Assembly: GCF_000247815.1 (NCBI RefSeq)
Contig: NC_021684.1
Location: 13,950,558 to 14,014,557 of the forward strand
Reading direction: 5' to 3'
Length of the DNA: 64,000 nucleotides
From: Ficedula albicollis
Taxonomy: Eukaryota; Chordata; Aves; Passeriformes; Muscicapidae
In this document: one piece after another, positions 26,944 through 38,808 of the stretch
How positions within the stretch are numbered: position 1 is the first letter of the stretch
How the letters are laid out: each line of letters begins with the position of its first letter
Notes under the pieces: generated by a model
Told to the model about the DNA's origin: nothing
Databases searched by the model: none
Seen by the model: only the letters and a program-made list of their open reading frames with translations
Translations under genes and position numbers: made by a program

Positions 26944-28689
26944 CCTGGGTAGGGGCTATAATTTATTTAGTTTGGTTTCAAACTCAAAAGTTTTCCTCAC
27001 CCCTCCCTGTCCTGCCTTCCCCTTTCCGTGGTCATTGTTAAGGCTGGGGCAGCCCCAGTTCTGCACTGGTGGCAATGGAGGTTTTGCCTCTGTATTTGTC
27101 TCAAGCTGTAGCCACAATGGTGCAGGTCTCATTGCATGTAGTCATTTAAATATCAAAAACTTGTGAAAGAAATTAATGGCAAGCCTAGCCATTTATAAAA
27201 TCCTGGGATGATTTTAACCAGCAGGTCTTGAACCTCTAAATTGGAGCTTAGCCTTATGACTGTAATTTGTGATGTCAGGACTTGGAGTCACAGCACCAGC
27301 ACTAAGTTGAGGTTTTGAATTGCTGAGAGTTTCTTTGCATTAGATTTTTTTTTTCTTTAATAATTCAGCATGAGTATGGAAACATTTTATGCATGGAAAC
27401 TTACACTGTCACATGAAGAAAGCAGATACTGCCAGGCTTCATTTTGTTAGATTACAGATTTACAAGCAAGTGAAGCCACTGTGTTTATCAAAAGAGATTT
27501 ATTGCTATTAAATAAATTCAAGCAAGTTCAATTAATTTAAGAAAAAAAAAGCAAACTTGTTTTTTAAAATGAAACAAAGCTAAGACCTAACAAAGGTCTG
27601 TGAAGCACTACATTTCAGCAAGAATCTGTTCAGATACCTAAGTCATTTGAGGTTTTAATTCAACATGGTGGTTTGTTTGTTTACCCTTATGGCTTACTTT
27701 CTTCATTTTGACAAGGCAGTTTTCACTGCAGATAGGTTGAGAGCTGGCTATACTTTAAATAAATAAATAATTGTGACAAGAAGTGTGGAAGAAACCCTAC
27801 AGTCCCTGTTAAAATAAATCTGACTACTTAAAAAAAAGAGGGGGGGGTGGGGAAATTCCTCATTGACACCAGAATACTTAAAGAAGAAAAATTTGAGTGC
27901 ACAGCTCCTTTTGAATGCACAGCTGAAACCACTGTGATAGCCTCTGTGGGCAGAGTGTTTTTGAAAAGTTCACCCCTTGTTTATAATAAAGCCAAAAAAC
28001 GAGAGCTGGCGGGTTTGATTGTGTGTAGTGCTAAATATGTAAAGCAAATTCCCAAATTCCATGGGGTAGATGCAAGGTTACATATAAAGTAAATCTGAAT
28101 TTCCAATTAACTCACTACAAACCAATTACTAAGAGCATCCTGATTGGAGAAAAATAGCTGTGTTTGAGTGGAAGACATTTGTTTTCCCCCATGTAGGGGT
28201 TTTAATAATTCTCTTCTCCTTGGTTGTGGTACATTGGGAAATAACTGAAGGCAGCTCTTCCTGACAGTATAAGTTGAGCCCCGAGATAAACAAAACTGAT
28301 TTTTTACCTGGGCAGATGATGTAAATGATTTTTAAACTACATTACAATTTTTGCCTAATTGTACTTAAAAGTAAAATTTTCCCATTGTAGTTTGGGTAGC
28401 AACAGCATTTGTGTGTGGTGAGTATAGCAAAATCTTGCTATTGATTAAGTGTCCTGCATCAGCTCACGAGAAGAGAGCACGAATGCACTTTGCAACTAGA
28501 CAGATTAAAACCCAGGGGCCAAAGAAGCTGGCCTTCCCAGCTGCTGGGTTTGGATGGTGCTAATTGAATACACATGTGCTGCTCAATGCAAGGGCAATAA
28601 ATGCACATTGCTGCCCCCCGAACAGACCTGCTGACTGTGCAGCTCAGAGGTGTGACACAGGGGTGACATCAGGACTCTCAGGAGAACAG

Positions 28690-28865
28690 AGTTCAGCTCT
28701 GGGTTGTAACTTGGTTTTGGTAGTTGAGCTTGGGCAAATTGCTTCCCTGCTCAGCCATCAATTTCCTTGTCTTTACATGAGAATAATGTAGCTGATTCCT
28801 GCTGTAAAGCACTTCAAGAACTGTGAGCAGCAAACGCTTTACAAGAAATCTGTGCTGTTATTTCA
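28690..28865 (+). mobile_element. Degraded MIR-like SINE relic
   Basis: The order of words resembles the MIR core and 3' part as I remember them: GAGTTCAGCTCTGGG, then GAGCTTGGGCAAATTGCTT, then CAATTTCCTTGTCTTTACAT, then GAGAATAATGTAG, then GTAAAGCACTTCAAGAACTG, and finally a TGTTATT end. In MIR the corresponding words are the TTGGGCAAG, TTTCCTCATCTGTAAAATG, GGATAATAA and TGTAAAGCGCTTAGAAC blocks. Divergence is high, as expected for an element from before or early in amniote history. The alternative is chance similarity in intronic DNA; the five colinear blocks argue against that. Confidence 0.6.
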
Positions 28866-29722
28866 GGAGCTTAAACCACTGTTTGCACTCACAGGAAGAT
28901 AAGCTCTCTGTTAATAAAAGTTAAGGGTTGGAGAGGGAGGTCATAAGAAAAATTTGAAATTCATTTTAGATCCTCCTAAGTGTGGTGCTGAGAGTCCCTG
29001 GTGTTGTAGTACATCTTGGGCTGGTATGTGGTGTGGATGACAAGGTCTTTGCCTCAGACCTCTTACTTTTCCATATTATTTTAATTGTTCATAAAAACCC
29101 AGAAAACTCATGTAAGAATAGCAACAAAAGAAATTTACTGTGTGTTCCTGACAGGTCATTGTCCTGTTTACTTCTTCCAGAATAATTTTTTTTCCCATCG
29201 TTGTTTTCTTCAAATTTACTAACATACATTTAGTTTAATTCTTTCTTTTAATCTTTTCTGGCTTCAAAACCTCCAAAAGAAATGAGGTCATTAATGAATA
29301 TCATATCTAAGCACAGTATTGCAAGAACACAAGTTAATGTGTGTCTGTTATGTTATTTGTCCATAATGAAAGGATGAACTATACAGCAATATATTAAGGC
29401 TGGAGCTTTAGGGAAGTTCCTGGAGCAACATGGTAATTGATAACATATGCATGAGGAGAGCTTGAGAACTGCAGAAAGTTTAATAGAATAGTTGTTTTTT
29501 AAAAAGGCCATTGTTCATTACTGCCAGAGGCAAAGTTGGAACACGGCACAAAGACAAAGGATTTCAGTCTCCTCATAAGTTTACAAGTCTTAACCTCTTT
29601 CAAACATGGGAGTCGTAACTGTGGTGGAGTTACCTGGGGAGCTTAAGTGCTTCATCCTCACACTTAAGAGTGCTCCAGCTCTGTAGAGCCACTGGGATGT
29701 TGACATTGGTGTTTCTTAACAG

Positions 29723-29902
29723 GTACCTATGGTCCCGAGCACTGGATGACTTCCAGCGAGAAGTGTGGGGGGTCTCACCAGTCTCCCATAGACATTGTTG
29801 ACCACCTGGCCCACGTTGGAGATGAGTATCAAGAGCTGCAGCTGGATGGTTTTGACAATGAATCTTCAAACAAGACTTGGATGAAAAATACAGGAAAAAC
29901 AG
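29723..29902 (+). CDS. PTPRG: PTPRG exon: N-terminal part of the carbonic-anhydrase-like domain
   Basis: Internal exon of receptor-type tyrosine-protein phosphatase gamma, a type I membrane phosphatase whose extracellular CA-like domain binds contactins (family knowledge). The 180-bp exon follows a pyrimidine-rich acceptor ending TTCTTAACAG and ends ACAG before GTATGT. Two bases complete a codon begun in the previous exon, then 59 full codons and one base follow, so both ends are phase 1. The peptide has the alpha-CA signatures YGPEHW (start), HQSPIDI (about residues 19-25) and NTGKT (end), and the PTPRG-typical [23 protein letters not shown] and NKT are N-glycosylation sequons. The carbonic anhydrase proton-shuttle position (His64 in CA II, NNGHA) is lysine here in NTGKT. 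PTPRZ1, the paralogue, differs strongly over the same stretch by my recollection, so PTPRG is preferred. Exon numbering (probably exon 3) is from memory of the mammalian gene. The small frame continuing past 29902 simply reads into the intron. Confidence 0.95.
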
Positions 29903-30005
29903 GTATGTTTTCTTCTGCTCATCTCCACAGCCTGACTGCAGTCAATTAAAAATTCACGCCATGTTCCACCCTCCTCCTTTTTCATTGTTCTGTTGTTTGG
30001 GTTTT

Positions 30006-30173
30006 TTGTCTTTTTTTTAATGTAATTTTTCAGTAGAAGCCACCTACCTCTGCCTCTTCATTCTATGCAGAGCTAGTTCTGCAGATTGATTTTAAGGTGG
30101 TTTTTTTTTAAGGGCTGCTTTTTTGGTTTTTTTTTTTGGTTTTTTCTTTGGTTTTTTTTTTTTGTTCTCAGTC
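30006..30173. repeat. T-rich low-complexity region downstream of exon
   Basis: Several runs of 7-12 T separated by GG or short words, such as GGTTTTTTCTTTGG. It lies 100-270 bp into the intron after the first exon. No function can be assigned. Confidence 0.7.
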
Positions 30174-31427
30174 TAAACTAATTCTCTTGGTAGTCAGTTA
30201 TTCCTCAGAATAAAAGGCAGTGTAAGAGTTTCAAGGTGTAACCTTGAATTATCAGCTTTGGGAGGCTGTAACACCTAATCCAAAAGAATGCGGAGATGCA
30301 GGGCTCAGGGGGAAGGAGAGGGGAAGTCTTAGAAATTGGAAGATTTTAGAGAAGAAAGAGCAATAACTGCTCAGAGTAGTGGGGGCTTATTACTGTGTTT
30401 CTGATATGATTATAGCACAGTGTTCTTCACTGAACTGAATCCTTTTCTGCTCTGTCTGTTCTGGCTTTTATAGAGAAAAGAGCAGGCACACATAAGAGTA
30501 CTGCTTATTTTTACCAAAACAGTTCAACGAAAGGTCAAGGTTGATTTATATGCAAAGCTGCGTGCATTTGATTGCTCTTTAATTCTAAAAACGTAAAAAG
30601 CAGAAATTATAAGGCCACCCTCTTCATTTGACAAGGTCAAGTATTTTTAGGGAATTGGATTAAACCACTAATTAATTCAATTTTATTTATTGGAAGTATA
30701 TTTTTATCTTTATTAACATCTGACATGCATCTCTATAGTGCTCCCTGTACCATGTCCCCTGTCACAGGTCAGCTAGCCAGACCCAGGACATGTACCTGCT
30801 CTGGGGTGGGTGGCTCAGCTGTGCACACAGGTGACCTCAGATACACCCTTCAACTGCAGGGCACTTTGCATCTGAGCCATGAGTTTCGGAGTTCCACTAA
30901 GCAGCAGAGATTCTGAAAAATGTAAACGCTAAAACCCAAGGCATCAGCCTGGAGTCCAGCAAGTGCCTCAGATCCAGCTCCAGCAGTTTGGGATCTTAGC
31001 AGGAGTTATTGCCCCTCAGATGAAATGGAGTGGCAGACTCTGAGCTTGTTTTCTTTCACTGCAAAGCAAATCCAGTTAACATCAACCACCACCAAGCATA
31101 CCTGGGGGTTTTGCTGCATTACTCAGGTTTTTTTCCCAGCTTCACTGAGAAGTGCTCCTGTTTGCTTTGAAATCCTGACTTTGTCGCCCTTGGTAGCAGC
31201 ATGAGGTTCAGGCAAGGTTGAATGCTATGGAAATTTGGTGCTTAATTAATCTACTCATGTTATGCACCCTGCCCTTTATGGCCAGAGAGGCTGTTTGTGG
31301 TAATCAGCAATAAATGTAATTAGAAAGACCATGAAAAAGTGACGGTGCTATTCTTCTAAGAAGGATGTTAATGCTATCCCATACATGTAACAGTAACTTT
31401 GCTGAATGTATGATAGGAAACCATGTT

Positions 31428-32138
31428 AGAATCATAGAATCATTTAGGTTGGAAAAGAACTTTAAGAACATTGATTCCAGCCATTAACCCAGCACTGTCA
31501 AGGACACCACTAAACCATGTCCCCAGGTGCCACATCTACAAATCTCTTAAATACCCACAGGGATGGTGACTCCAGCATTTCCCTGGGCAGCCTCTTCCAC
31601 TGTTTGCCAACCCTTTTGAAATTCTTTCGAATATTCAATCTAAACTTCCCCTGGCAGCACTGGAGGCCATTTCTTCTTGTCCTGTCACTTGTTACCTGGG
31701 AGAAGAGACTGAAGCCCCACCTGTCTGCAACCTCCTTTCAGGGAGCTCCCTGGGCAGCCTCTTCCACTGTTTGCCAACCCTTTTGAAATTCTTTCGAATA
31801 TTCAATCTAAACTTCCCCTGGCAGCACTGGAGGCCATTTCTTCTTGTCCTGTCACTTGTTACCTGGGAGAAGAGACTGAAGCCCCACCTGGCTGCAACCT
31901 CCTTTCAGGGAGCTGTAGAGAGCAAGGAGGTCCCCCCTGAGCCTCCTTTTGTCCATGCTGAGCCCCTCCCTCAGCAGTTCCTCATCAAACCTGTGCTCCA
32001 GACCCATCCCCAGCTCCATTCCCTTCTCTGGACACACTCCAGCCCCTCAATGTCCTTCTTGTAGTGAGAGGCCCAAAACTGAGCCCAGTGCTGAGTACAA
32101 GGGGACAGTCACTGCCCATGTCCTGCTGCTGGTACAAG
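31428..32138 (-). mobile_element. CR1 LINE, 5'-truncated 3' fragment
   Basis: On the + strand the fragment starts AGAATCATAGAATCATTTAGG, the reverse complement of the CR1 3' end with its short ATTCTATGATTCT-type terminal repeat. The element therefore lies on the minus strand with its 3' terminus at 31428. Colinear CR1 words follow: AGACTGAAGCCCCACC, GAGCCTCCTTTTGTCC, CTTCTCTGGACACACTCCAG and AATGTCCTTCTTGTAGTGAG, ending near GTCACTGCCCATGTCCTGCTG. It covers only the 3' part, including the end of the reverse-transcriptase frame and 3' UTR, and is not intact. A 167-bp segment inside it has been duplicated in tandem (listed separately). The open frames over it are not host genes. CR1 elements of this kind are characteristic of birds and other reptiles. 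Confidence 0.93.
31581..31914. repeat. Two-copy tandem duplication inside the CR1 fragment, 167-bp unit
   Basis: The segment starting CCCTGGGCAGCCTCTTCC at 31581 recurs at 31748, and the copies appear to differ at one base (CACCTGTCTG/CACCTGGCTG). CR1 elements do not normally carry this duplication, so it arose after insertion. The low divergence between copies, against the greater divergence of the element itself, makes it much younger than the CR1. Confidence 0.95.
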
Positions 32139-32561
32139 CTAGAACCTTCTTCTGTTGAACTGAAAAGTGTCAGCAGATTTTCTGGTCTTGGCGCAGTTGG
32201 CAATGAAAGCTGCAGCTTCATTCTGCTGGGTGATTTTAGCAGTGCTGCTATATTTGATTTCCTCACCCATTGGGGTATGGATTTTTGCTGACAACTTATT
32301 GCTTCTCAGAGCAACAGTAACTGTCACTTTTCCTGGTAACTTACGGCCTTTTACTGGTAACGTGAAGACTCTTTTTGCCTCACTGTCAGCTCTGATTTCT
32401 TCTGCTGAGCTCCTAACTCCTCCCTTGTTATATCAAGTCCCGTTCCTTTTCTTGGTTTTCTGACCTTTTGAAGAAACTTGCCTGGCATTAATTTTTAAGG
32501 TGGTAAGTGGTAGAGCAGCAAACCAAGTAGGATGTTTTGGCTTGTGGGTAGAAGATAGAGG

Positions 32562-32632
32562 CCGACTGTGCCATAAATCGCGACGCATTTTGGCAGCAGA
32601 GTCGTGGAGCAGATGGCCGCACAAGACCTTCG
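32562..32632. promoter_or_regulatory. Short CpG-dense pocket, candidate regulatory or conserved element
   Basis: Seven CpG dinucleotides fall within about 71 bp, including AAATCGCGACGCATTTTGG and GTCGTGG, while the surrounding intron has almost none. It is far smaller than a standard CpG island. It could be an unmethylated or constrained element, or chance. No exon with splice sites is evident. Confidence 0.3.
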
Positions 32633-34928
32633 TATTGCAGACTGACAGAGACAGTAAACTAAATAACTGCTTAAGAAGTGGTGATGGATGTAGAGGGCAT
32701 TTCTCAGCAATTAATGACTGGTTTAAAGAGACAGGGGTCCCTGAGAAAGCTGAAGGCCCTTAACCTTAATGCTCATTAACTGGCAGGAAATATGTTGCTT
32801 GGGTTATTGTTATTGCTGTAGGAATTAGTAATTTTTTTTTTAATAGTGGAACAATGAGTTATTTTAGGCTCTGAAAGATAATTCTGTTTATATTTGTTCT
32901 GCTCTTTCTTATTTGTGTCCCACTCTCTATCAGGTAAAGAGCAGACAATGTACAGAAAACAGCGTTTCATGCAGAAAATGTCAATGGATTTTTTAGGTCT
33001 GTGTCTTGACCAGAAGTGCTTTTGTGCACAATTACATTGGCAAATGCACTAATGTGGGTTCAATTTCATCACTAGAGTAGCTGGCCATAGTATTAAGTGC
33101 TAGAGATCACTTGGAGGATATACACATTTCATAGCTGTATTTGTATTAATTGTGTTCACTCCAAAAACTTCTAAAACCAGGAGAATTCTGCTTAGAGAAA
33201 CTTCCAAAATTTCTATCAGAAATGTGTTTTTGTTTAGTATCTTTCCTATGTAATGTGCATCACTCTGGCTGGTCCTGACCATCAGAGCCATTCAGCTAGT
33301 GCAGGGGAAGAGCTGCTTTGAGTCCAGGTTTAATCCTGCTCTCACAGGGGTGATGGGCATCCAACACCAGCCCTGAACCTGCAAATGACATCACACAATT
33401 GTGGTCCTGGTGGCTGCATACCACTTTCTTTGGGTTTGTAATCTCAATTATATAGTCTTTTAAATTAGTGGGCTTTGGGGGTTGATTCATTGCACTCTAC
33501 AGAAATCCTGGGATAAAAGCAGTGGCTCCCAAAGCCCAGTAAAGTGATGTTTGGTTATTTCAGTCCTGAATGCCTGGGGTCACAGATAAAGGAGGGAAGC
33601 TCCTGGTAGTAAGGGGATGCTGCTTAGCTGGGAAGGTGATGGGAACATGTGTCATACAGCTCAGCAGTGTAAGAAATACTGTAAAATGAACAATTAGATG
33701 AACATTCCAGATTGTACATCCTCCTAATTATCCTTTTAATTATTCATCTAAAACAAGTAAAATGACCCCTGACAGAGACATAAATTATTTGGGAACTATC
33801 AAATATTTATTAGATGCAACTGAATCTCCACAGAGGTTTTTAACAGATGCACGCAAATCTGCTTTGCTGTATTCCTCATCTCCTACAATTTCATCTATGG
33901 AATTTGTAACTAATTGAATGAGATTTTTCACCACTTAAAATACTGCTGAGCTCATTGAGAGTTTTTTTTAAGGGAGGTGGAGAGCAGTGTTTCATGGATT
34001 TGGTGTAAGCAGACAGTGACTACCAGCAGTACCCTGGCTGACATAGGCTGTATCCTATAACCAGTTCTGTACCACCCATCCTCCTACACAAAGCACTTGG
34101 ATGCAAAGGGAGTGCCAAAAGAAGCAGAAATCATGGAAGAAAACAGCCCCATGATTTTGCTGGCGCAGTTTAGAAACATCTGAACATCTTGTTCGATTTA
34201 ACATTTAGATGGTTTTGACACAAACCATTTAAAGTTGAGCTGTGTGCAAAAATTGCACCTGAGATGATGCTGCTGTAGCTCACTGTCAAAGGAGGGCACA
34301 AAACCTGGCCTTCAGCAGAGCCTGTACTGAGTCACCAACAGAGAAGTAACTTTTATTTTACAAGTAGCTTTTTTTGTTTGTTTTTTTCAGCTGTGAATAA
34401 AATTCTCCTTCTTACATAATAAAATTGGATTTATATTAGTGTTCCTGTTGTGATGACACAGTTGGCTTAAGAACACAGAGAAATCCTTGTGGGTTTTGCT
34501 ATTTCCATTAAAAAAGAAAAAAATCTCTAAAACCAACCCCACAACTTAAATCACAGGATTCTAGGCACAGCAAGCACTGGTCTGCAATGACTTTTACAGG
34601 AACAAAATTCAAATTTTAGTTCTGTTTTTAAGCAACAGTTTTGTGAGAAGAAATAATTTTGTGGGGAATAATTTTTAGGAATGGTATGTATTAAAATCAG
34701 AAGATGATGGAAAGGAAGGGGATCTTGTAGTGAGAGTAGCAGAATGGAATTTTTTGAAAGCTGGAATTAGTTCTTGGTTGGACCACAGGCCTCCCCTGTA
34801 ATATGTACCAGCTTCTACCATACAATTCTGACCTCTGTTTGGACCCACGGCTTTTATTGTTGCATAAAATACAAAGGCTTTTGGAAGTGAAAAGAGAATA
34901 CAAAGACCATCTTTCTGACCCTCATTGA

Positions 34929-35117
34929 ATCACATAAGAATAAGAATAAGAATAAGAATAAGAATAAGAATAAGAATATCATCAGTAATAATAATAATAC
35001 CCAGTTCTTATGGAGGACGAATAATAATAATAATAATAATAGTATCATCAGAGTTACTGTAATAATACCCAGTTCTTATGGAGGATAATAATAATACCCA
35101 GTTCTTATGGAGGACGT
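34929..35117. repeat. Compound simple-repeat array: (AATAAG)n, (AAT)n and a 23-bp triplicated word
   Basis: About seven copies of TAAGAA at 34935-34977 lead into AAT/AATAAT tracts. The word AATACCCAGTTCTTATGG, continuing into AGGA, occurs three times, at 34996, 35064 and 35093, always preceded by AAT repeats. The triplication suggests slippage or unequal exchange anchored in the AAT tracts. Confidence 0.93.
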
Positions 35118-35664
35118 CTCATGAGTGGGTCTCAAAAATGTTATTGTGACTCTCCCCATTTTGCAGAGAGGAGGAGCATGGTGGCTAAGGAAAGCACCCA
35201 GCATGTCCACCAGTGGAGGTGGGAGAGGGCACAGGGGTCCCCACCAGCAAAAAGAGGAAATACAATAAACAGGAGACCCATTCTTTTCTTAACTTGTGAT
35301 CTACAGACCTTGAGGGGTTTATAAGGGCAGGGACCATGATCAGCCATTACTCTCTGGAACCACATTAAACAGGTTTTGATGTAGTTTCCATTTAAATTTT
35401 AATCAAAGTCCAATAAGGGGGCAAAATGTCCTTGAGAAATTTGGACTTTGGGATTTTCTGTAGTCTGTATAACTTCATAATCACTTCCAGAATTAGCCAG
35501 CATTACTTGCAGACCTGTTTTTTAACCAATCCCTGTGAAGAAGAAAATGATGACCCAACATTTTACTTGCATTAGGAGAAGTATTCTGATATAATGAGCA
35601 AAAACTGTAACTGTTTCAGAAGAGCTACGCTAAGAGTTTCTTTCTCATTGTTCTGTGTGTGCAG

Positions 35665-35813
35665 TTGCTATCCTGTTGAAGGACGATTATTTTGTCAGTG
35701 GTGCCGGGTTACCGGGCAGATTCAAGGCAGAGAAAGTCGAGTTTCACTGGGGTCAAAGCAACGGCTCTGCCGGCTCCGAACACAGCATCAACGGCAAGAG
35801 GTTCCCCGTCGAG
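35665..35813 (+). CDS. PTPRG: PTPRG exon: central part of the carbonic-anhydrase-like domain
   Basis: The next exon of the same receptor phosphatase. It is 149 bp; with the single base carried from the previous exon it makes exactly 50 codons, so it ends in phase 0 at CCCGTCGAG before the donor GTGAGTG. The peptide begins [15 protein letters not shown] and ends [10 protein letters not shown], matching PTPRG as I remember it from mammals with only conservative changes. The motif VEFHWG aligns with FHFHWG of active alpha-carbonic anhydrases: the first zinc-ligand histidine (CA II His94) is glutamate here, the second (His96) is kept. This fits the known loss of CA activity in the PTPRG domain. 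The third ligand lies in the next exon, outside the window. NGS is a possible N-glycosylation sequon. The exon is GC- and CpG-richer than its surroundings, consistent with coding constraint. The open frame running past 35813 continues only into intron. Confidence 0.95.
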
Positions 35814-36207
35814 GTGAGTGGAAAGACACGTGCTTGTGTTCCCAGAGAAAACAAAATCACAATGTACTGCTGTAGTCTGAGGCAACTGTGAAATAGGGCA
35901 ATGTTTCTTTCAGTGAACATATCACTTTGCAGGCCCTTCCGGCCCTCGCAGCACTTTATCCATCATCTCTCATGTGCTTCTGCAATGTCAGCTCCAGCTC
36001 TGCTTTGCTGGCCTTGCCAGCTCTCATGTCCCATGGGTTAAGTTGCAAACAGCCACTTTTCTCATTTCTCCCATAAGCTTCCCATGTGTGGGAGGATCTG
36101 CTTACAAATATCCGCCGAGTGACCTCGATGTCCTCCCAGCCTTTCCTTTCCCATGACGCTTACAAACAAATAGCAGCAGTCTGGGAGTCTGTCATCGGAA
36201 TTGCTTC

Positions 36208-36220
36208 CACACACACACAC
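36208..36220. repeat. Short (CA)n microsatellite
   Basis: About six CA dinucleotides following TTGCTTC, 395 bp downstream of the second exon. Minor. Confidence 0.8.
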
Positions 36221-36379
36221 GGCCTGACCTCTGCCTGGATTCAGCCACTATCCCTCACCTGGAACTACCAGGACCTCTCCATAGATCCGTGCAAACAGCT
36301 CTGTGTTTGCTCTGCCTGTGCTGGGACCAGCTGGGCCTGAGCTGGGCCCGAGCCAGCCCCGGCAACAGCGACCCCGGCA

Positions 36380-37392
<1,013 letters not shown>

Positions 37393-37394
37393 CG

Positions 37395-37511
37395 GCCTGG
37401 GAGTCCAGCCTGGGGGTACGGCCTGGGAGTACGGCCTGGGGGTACGGTCTGGGAGTACAGCCTGGGAGTACAGCCTGGGGGTACGGCCTGGGAGTACGGC
37501 CTGGGGGTACG
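37395..37511. repeat. G-rich 13-bp minisatellite, downstream arm
   Basis: Nine copies of the GCCTGGGGGTACG unit and variants (GCCTGGGAGTACG, GTCTGGGAGTACA, GCCTGGGAGTCCA) at exact 13-bp spacing, in the same orientation as the arm before the poly-C tract. The two arms are evidently one array interrupted by the C run. Confidence 0.97.
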
Positions 37512-37555
37512 GCACAGCACCCTGGGAACACGGCACACAGCCGTGTTCAGAGACA

Positions 37556-37735
37556 GGGCCAGACCTGCGTGCAGGGACATGGCTTCAGATGGGCCAGGCC
37601 GGAGCACAGGGCCAGACCTGTGTGCAGGGACATGGCTTCAGATGGCACAGGCACCTGTGTGCAGTGACTGCAGGGACATGGCTTCAGATGGCACAGGTAC
37701 CTGTGTGCAGTGGCTGCAGGGATGTGCCTTTGGAG
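37556..37735. repeat. Second minisatellite, about 46-53-bp unit, 3.5 copies
   Basis: The core CAGGGACATGGCTTCAGATG begins at 37572, 37625 and 37671, with a degenerate fourth copy near 37717. Spacings are 53, 46 and 46 bp. It immediately follows the 13-bp array, making a GC-rich repeat cluster of about 1.4 kb. Confidence 0.9.
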
Positions 37736-38808
37736 GGCCCTGAGTGCAAGCTCTCTCAGGGAGCTGGGTGCAGTTGAGTCTTGCCTTGTGACCAATAGCC
37801 CCAGGTCACTCTGTCCTCACTGCAGTGTTTCCTGTGTCAACAGCGTTTGTTGATAGTTTTCACTCCATAGTCGGGGTTTTGCATGGTGAGATAAACAAGA
37901 GGTTATCTGGGATTACCTCTGCCTGTGGGTAAGCACAGACATGCAGCTCCCAAGTGTGGCATGTGGTTCCCGAGCAGGTTGCAGGGAGCTGAGCTTGCTT
38001 CCCTGGAAAGTTCAGGGGTGAGCAGAAGTGCTGGTCTTAGGATCTGATTCACCCCCCAGCTTGCCATAATTCCTCACATGTGGCTTTAGCCAAGTCCCAT
38101 TTCTCAGGAGGTTGGAAGAGGCTTCCAAAGCTCAAAGGGAGGTTGTGCATTATCAAAAATCTGGTGCATTATCAAAACCTCCCATTTTCACCTGCCTCTT
38201 CAAACTGTCCCCTCACACAAAAATTAGAAGCTGGTTTTTGTCTCCCAGTTGTTTACCTGTACGTTGGATTTTCTGAGAGGCAGAGCTTTTATTTTTGTCT
38301 TTTTTTTAATGAGCTTTTCCATTATCATCTCCTTGATGTAGCTGTGATTTCTCACAAGGGGCCACCCCTGAGCAGATGGAGCAAAGGCTCAAACATTGTC
38401 ATGCTGCCCTGTCTGTCTCAGCTGGCAATAAAGATATTTGTAAACCTCAGGAAGATGCACTCAGGGAATCTACAGAGCCAGTCAACTCCTCCTCTGAAAT
38501 TTGGGGGAGTGAAAGGGGTGAAAAAGCCTGGGCCTTCTTGTTTGTGTTAAAAACAGTATTTCTACTTCAGAAACCTTTTATGATTGCAAGGCTATTTGAT
38601 GATGGCTTGATGAATGGAAGCTCTTGTGCTTTGGAAATAAGCAAGTTCCTAAGAAGTAATTTTCCTATGGTTTAAATATTCTTCATTTCGGTTGTTTAGA
38701 ATATTAACTTGAAAGTTGAGGGGGGACTGCCTTGACTGCCTTTAGGAATTTATGTTGCTTGTTTATGAATGCTGAGCAAAATAAATTGCTGGATCAGATA
38801 GGTTTAGT

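Larger units (their letters stand above)
1..29722 (+). other. PTPRG: PTPRG intron upstream of the first visible exon (3' part)
   Basis: This stretch is read as intron because it precedes a phase-1 splice acceptor and holds no open frame resembling a known protein. It contains the listed tandem duplications near 0.3-0.85, 1.7-2.3, 4.3 and 14.9-15.2 kb, the (TTTTC)n tract at 8.2-8.9 kb and a MIR-like relic at 28.7 kb. Elsewhere it is unremarkable AT-rich sequence with short T- or A-rich runs (for example 15272-15325, 19740-19800, 26928-26943). I looked for the preceding PTPRG exon, which would encode the residues just before the domain's first tyrosine-glycine-proline motif, and did not find it. 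In mammals this gene has very long 5' introns, so its absence is expected. I see nothing else specific in 2300-4250, 4400-8140, 8960-14850 or 15350-28680. Confidence 0.75.
29903..35664 (+). other. PTPRG: PTPRG intron between the two CA-domain exons
   Basis: A 5762-bp phase-1 intron with a GTATGT donor and an acceptor of the form TTCTGTGTGTGCAG preceded by a pyrimidine-rich stretch. It holds T-rich runs at about 30006-30173, a CR1 LINE fragment at 31428-32138 on the minus strand, a CpG-dense pocket at about 32562-32632, and a compound simple-repeat array at 34929-35117. Between these I see no exon-like frame with splice sites and no RNA gene. The AT-rich part at 33640-33960 looks like slowly evolving non-coding DNA but this cannot be shown from one sequence. 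Confidence 0.9.

Noticed and set aside
31517..32266. Several open frames with repeated peptides near 31.5-32.3 kb
   Set aside because: They read through the CR1 fragment and its internal duplication in non-LINE frames; none is a host gene.
38080..38550. 156-codon frame on the + strand
   Set aside because: No family resemblance and no supporting splice sites or codon bias. Treated as chance.
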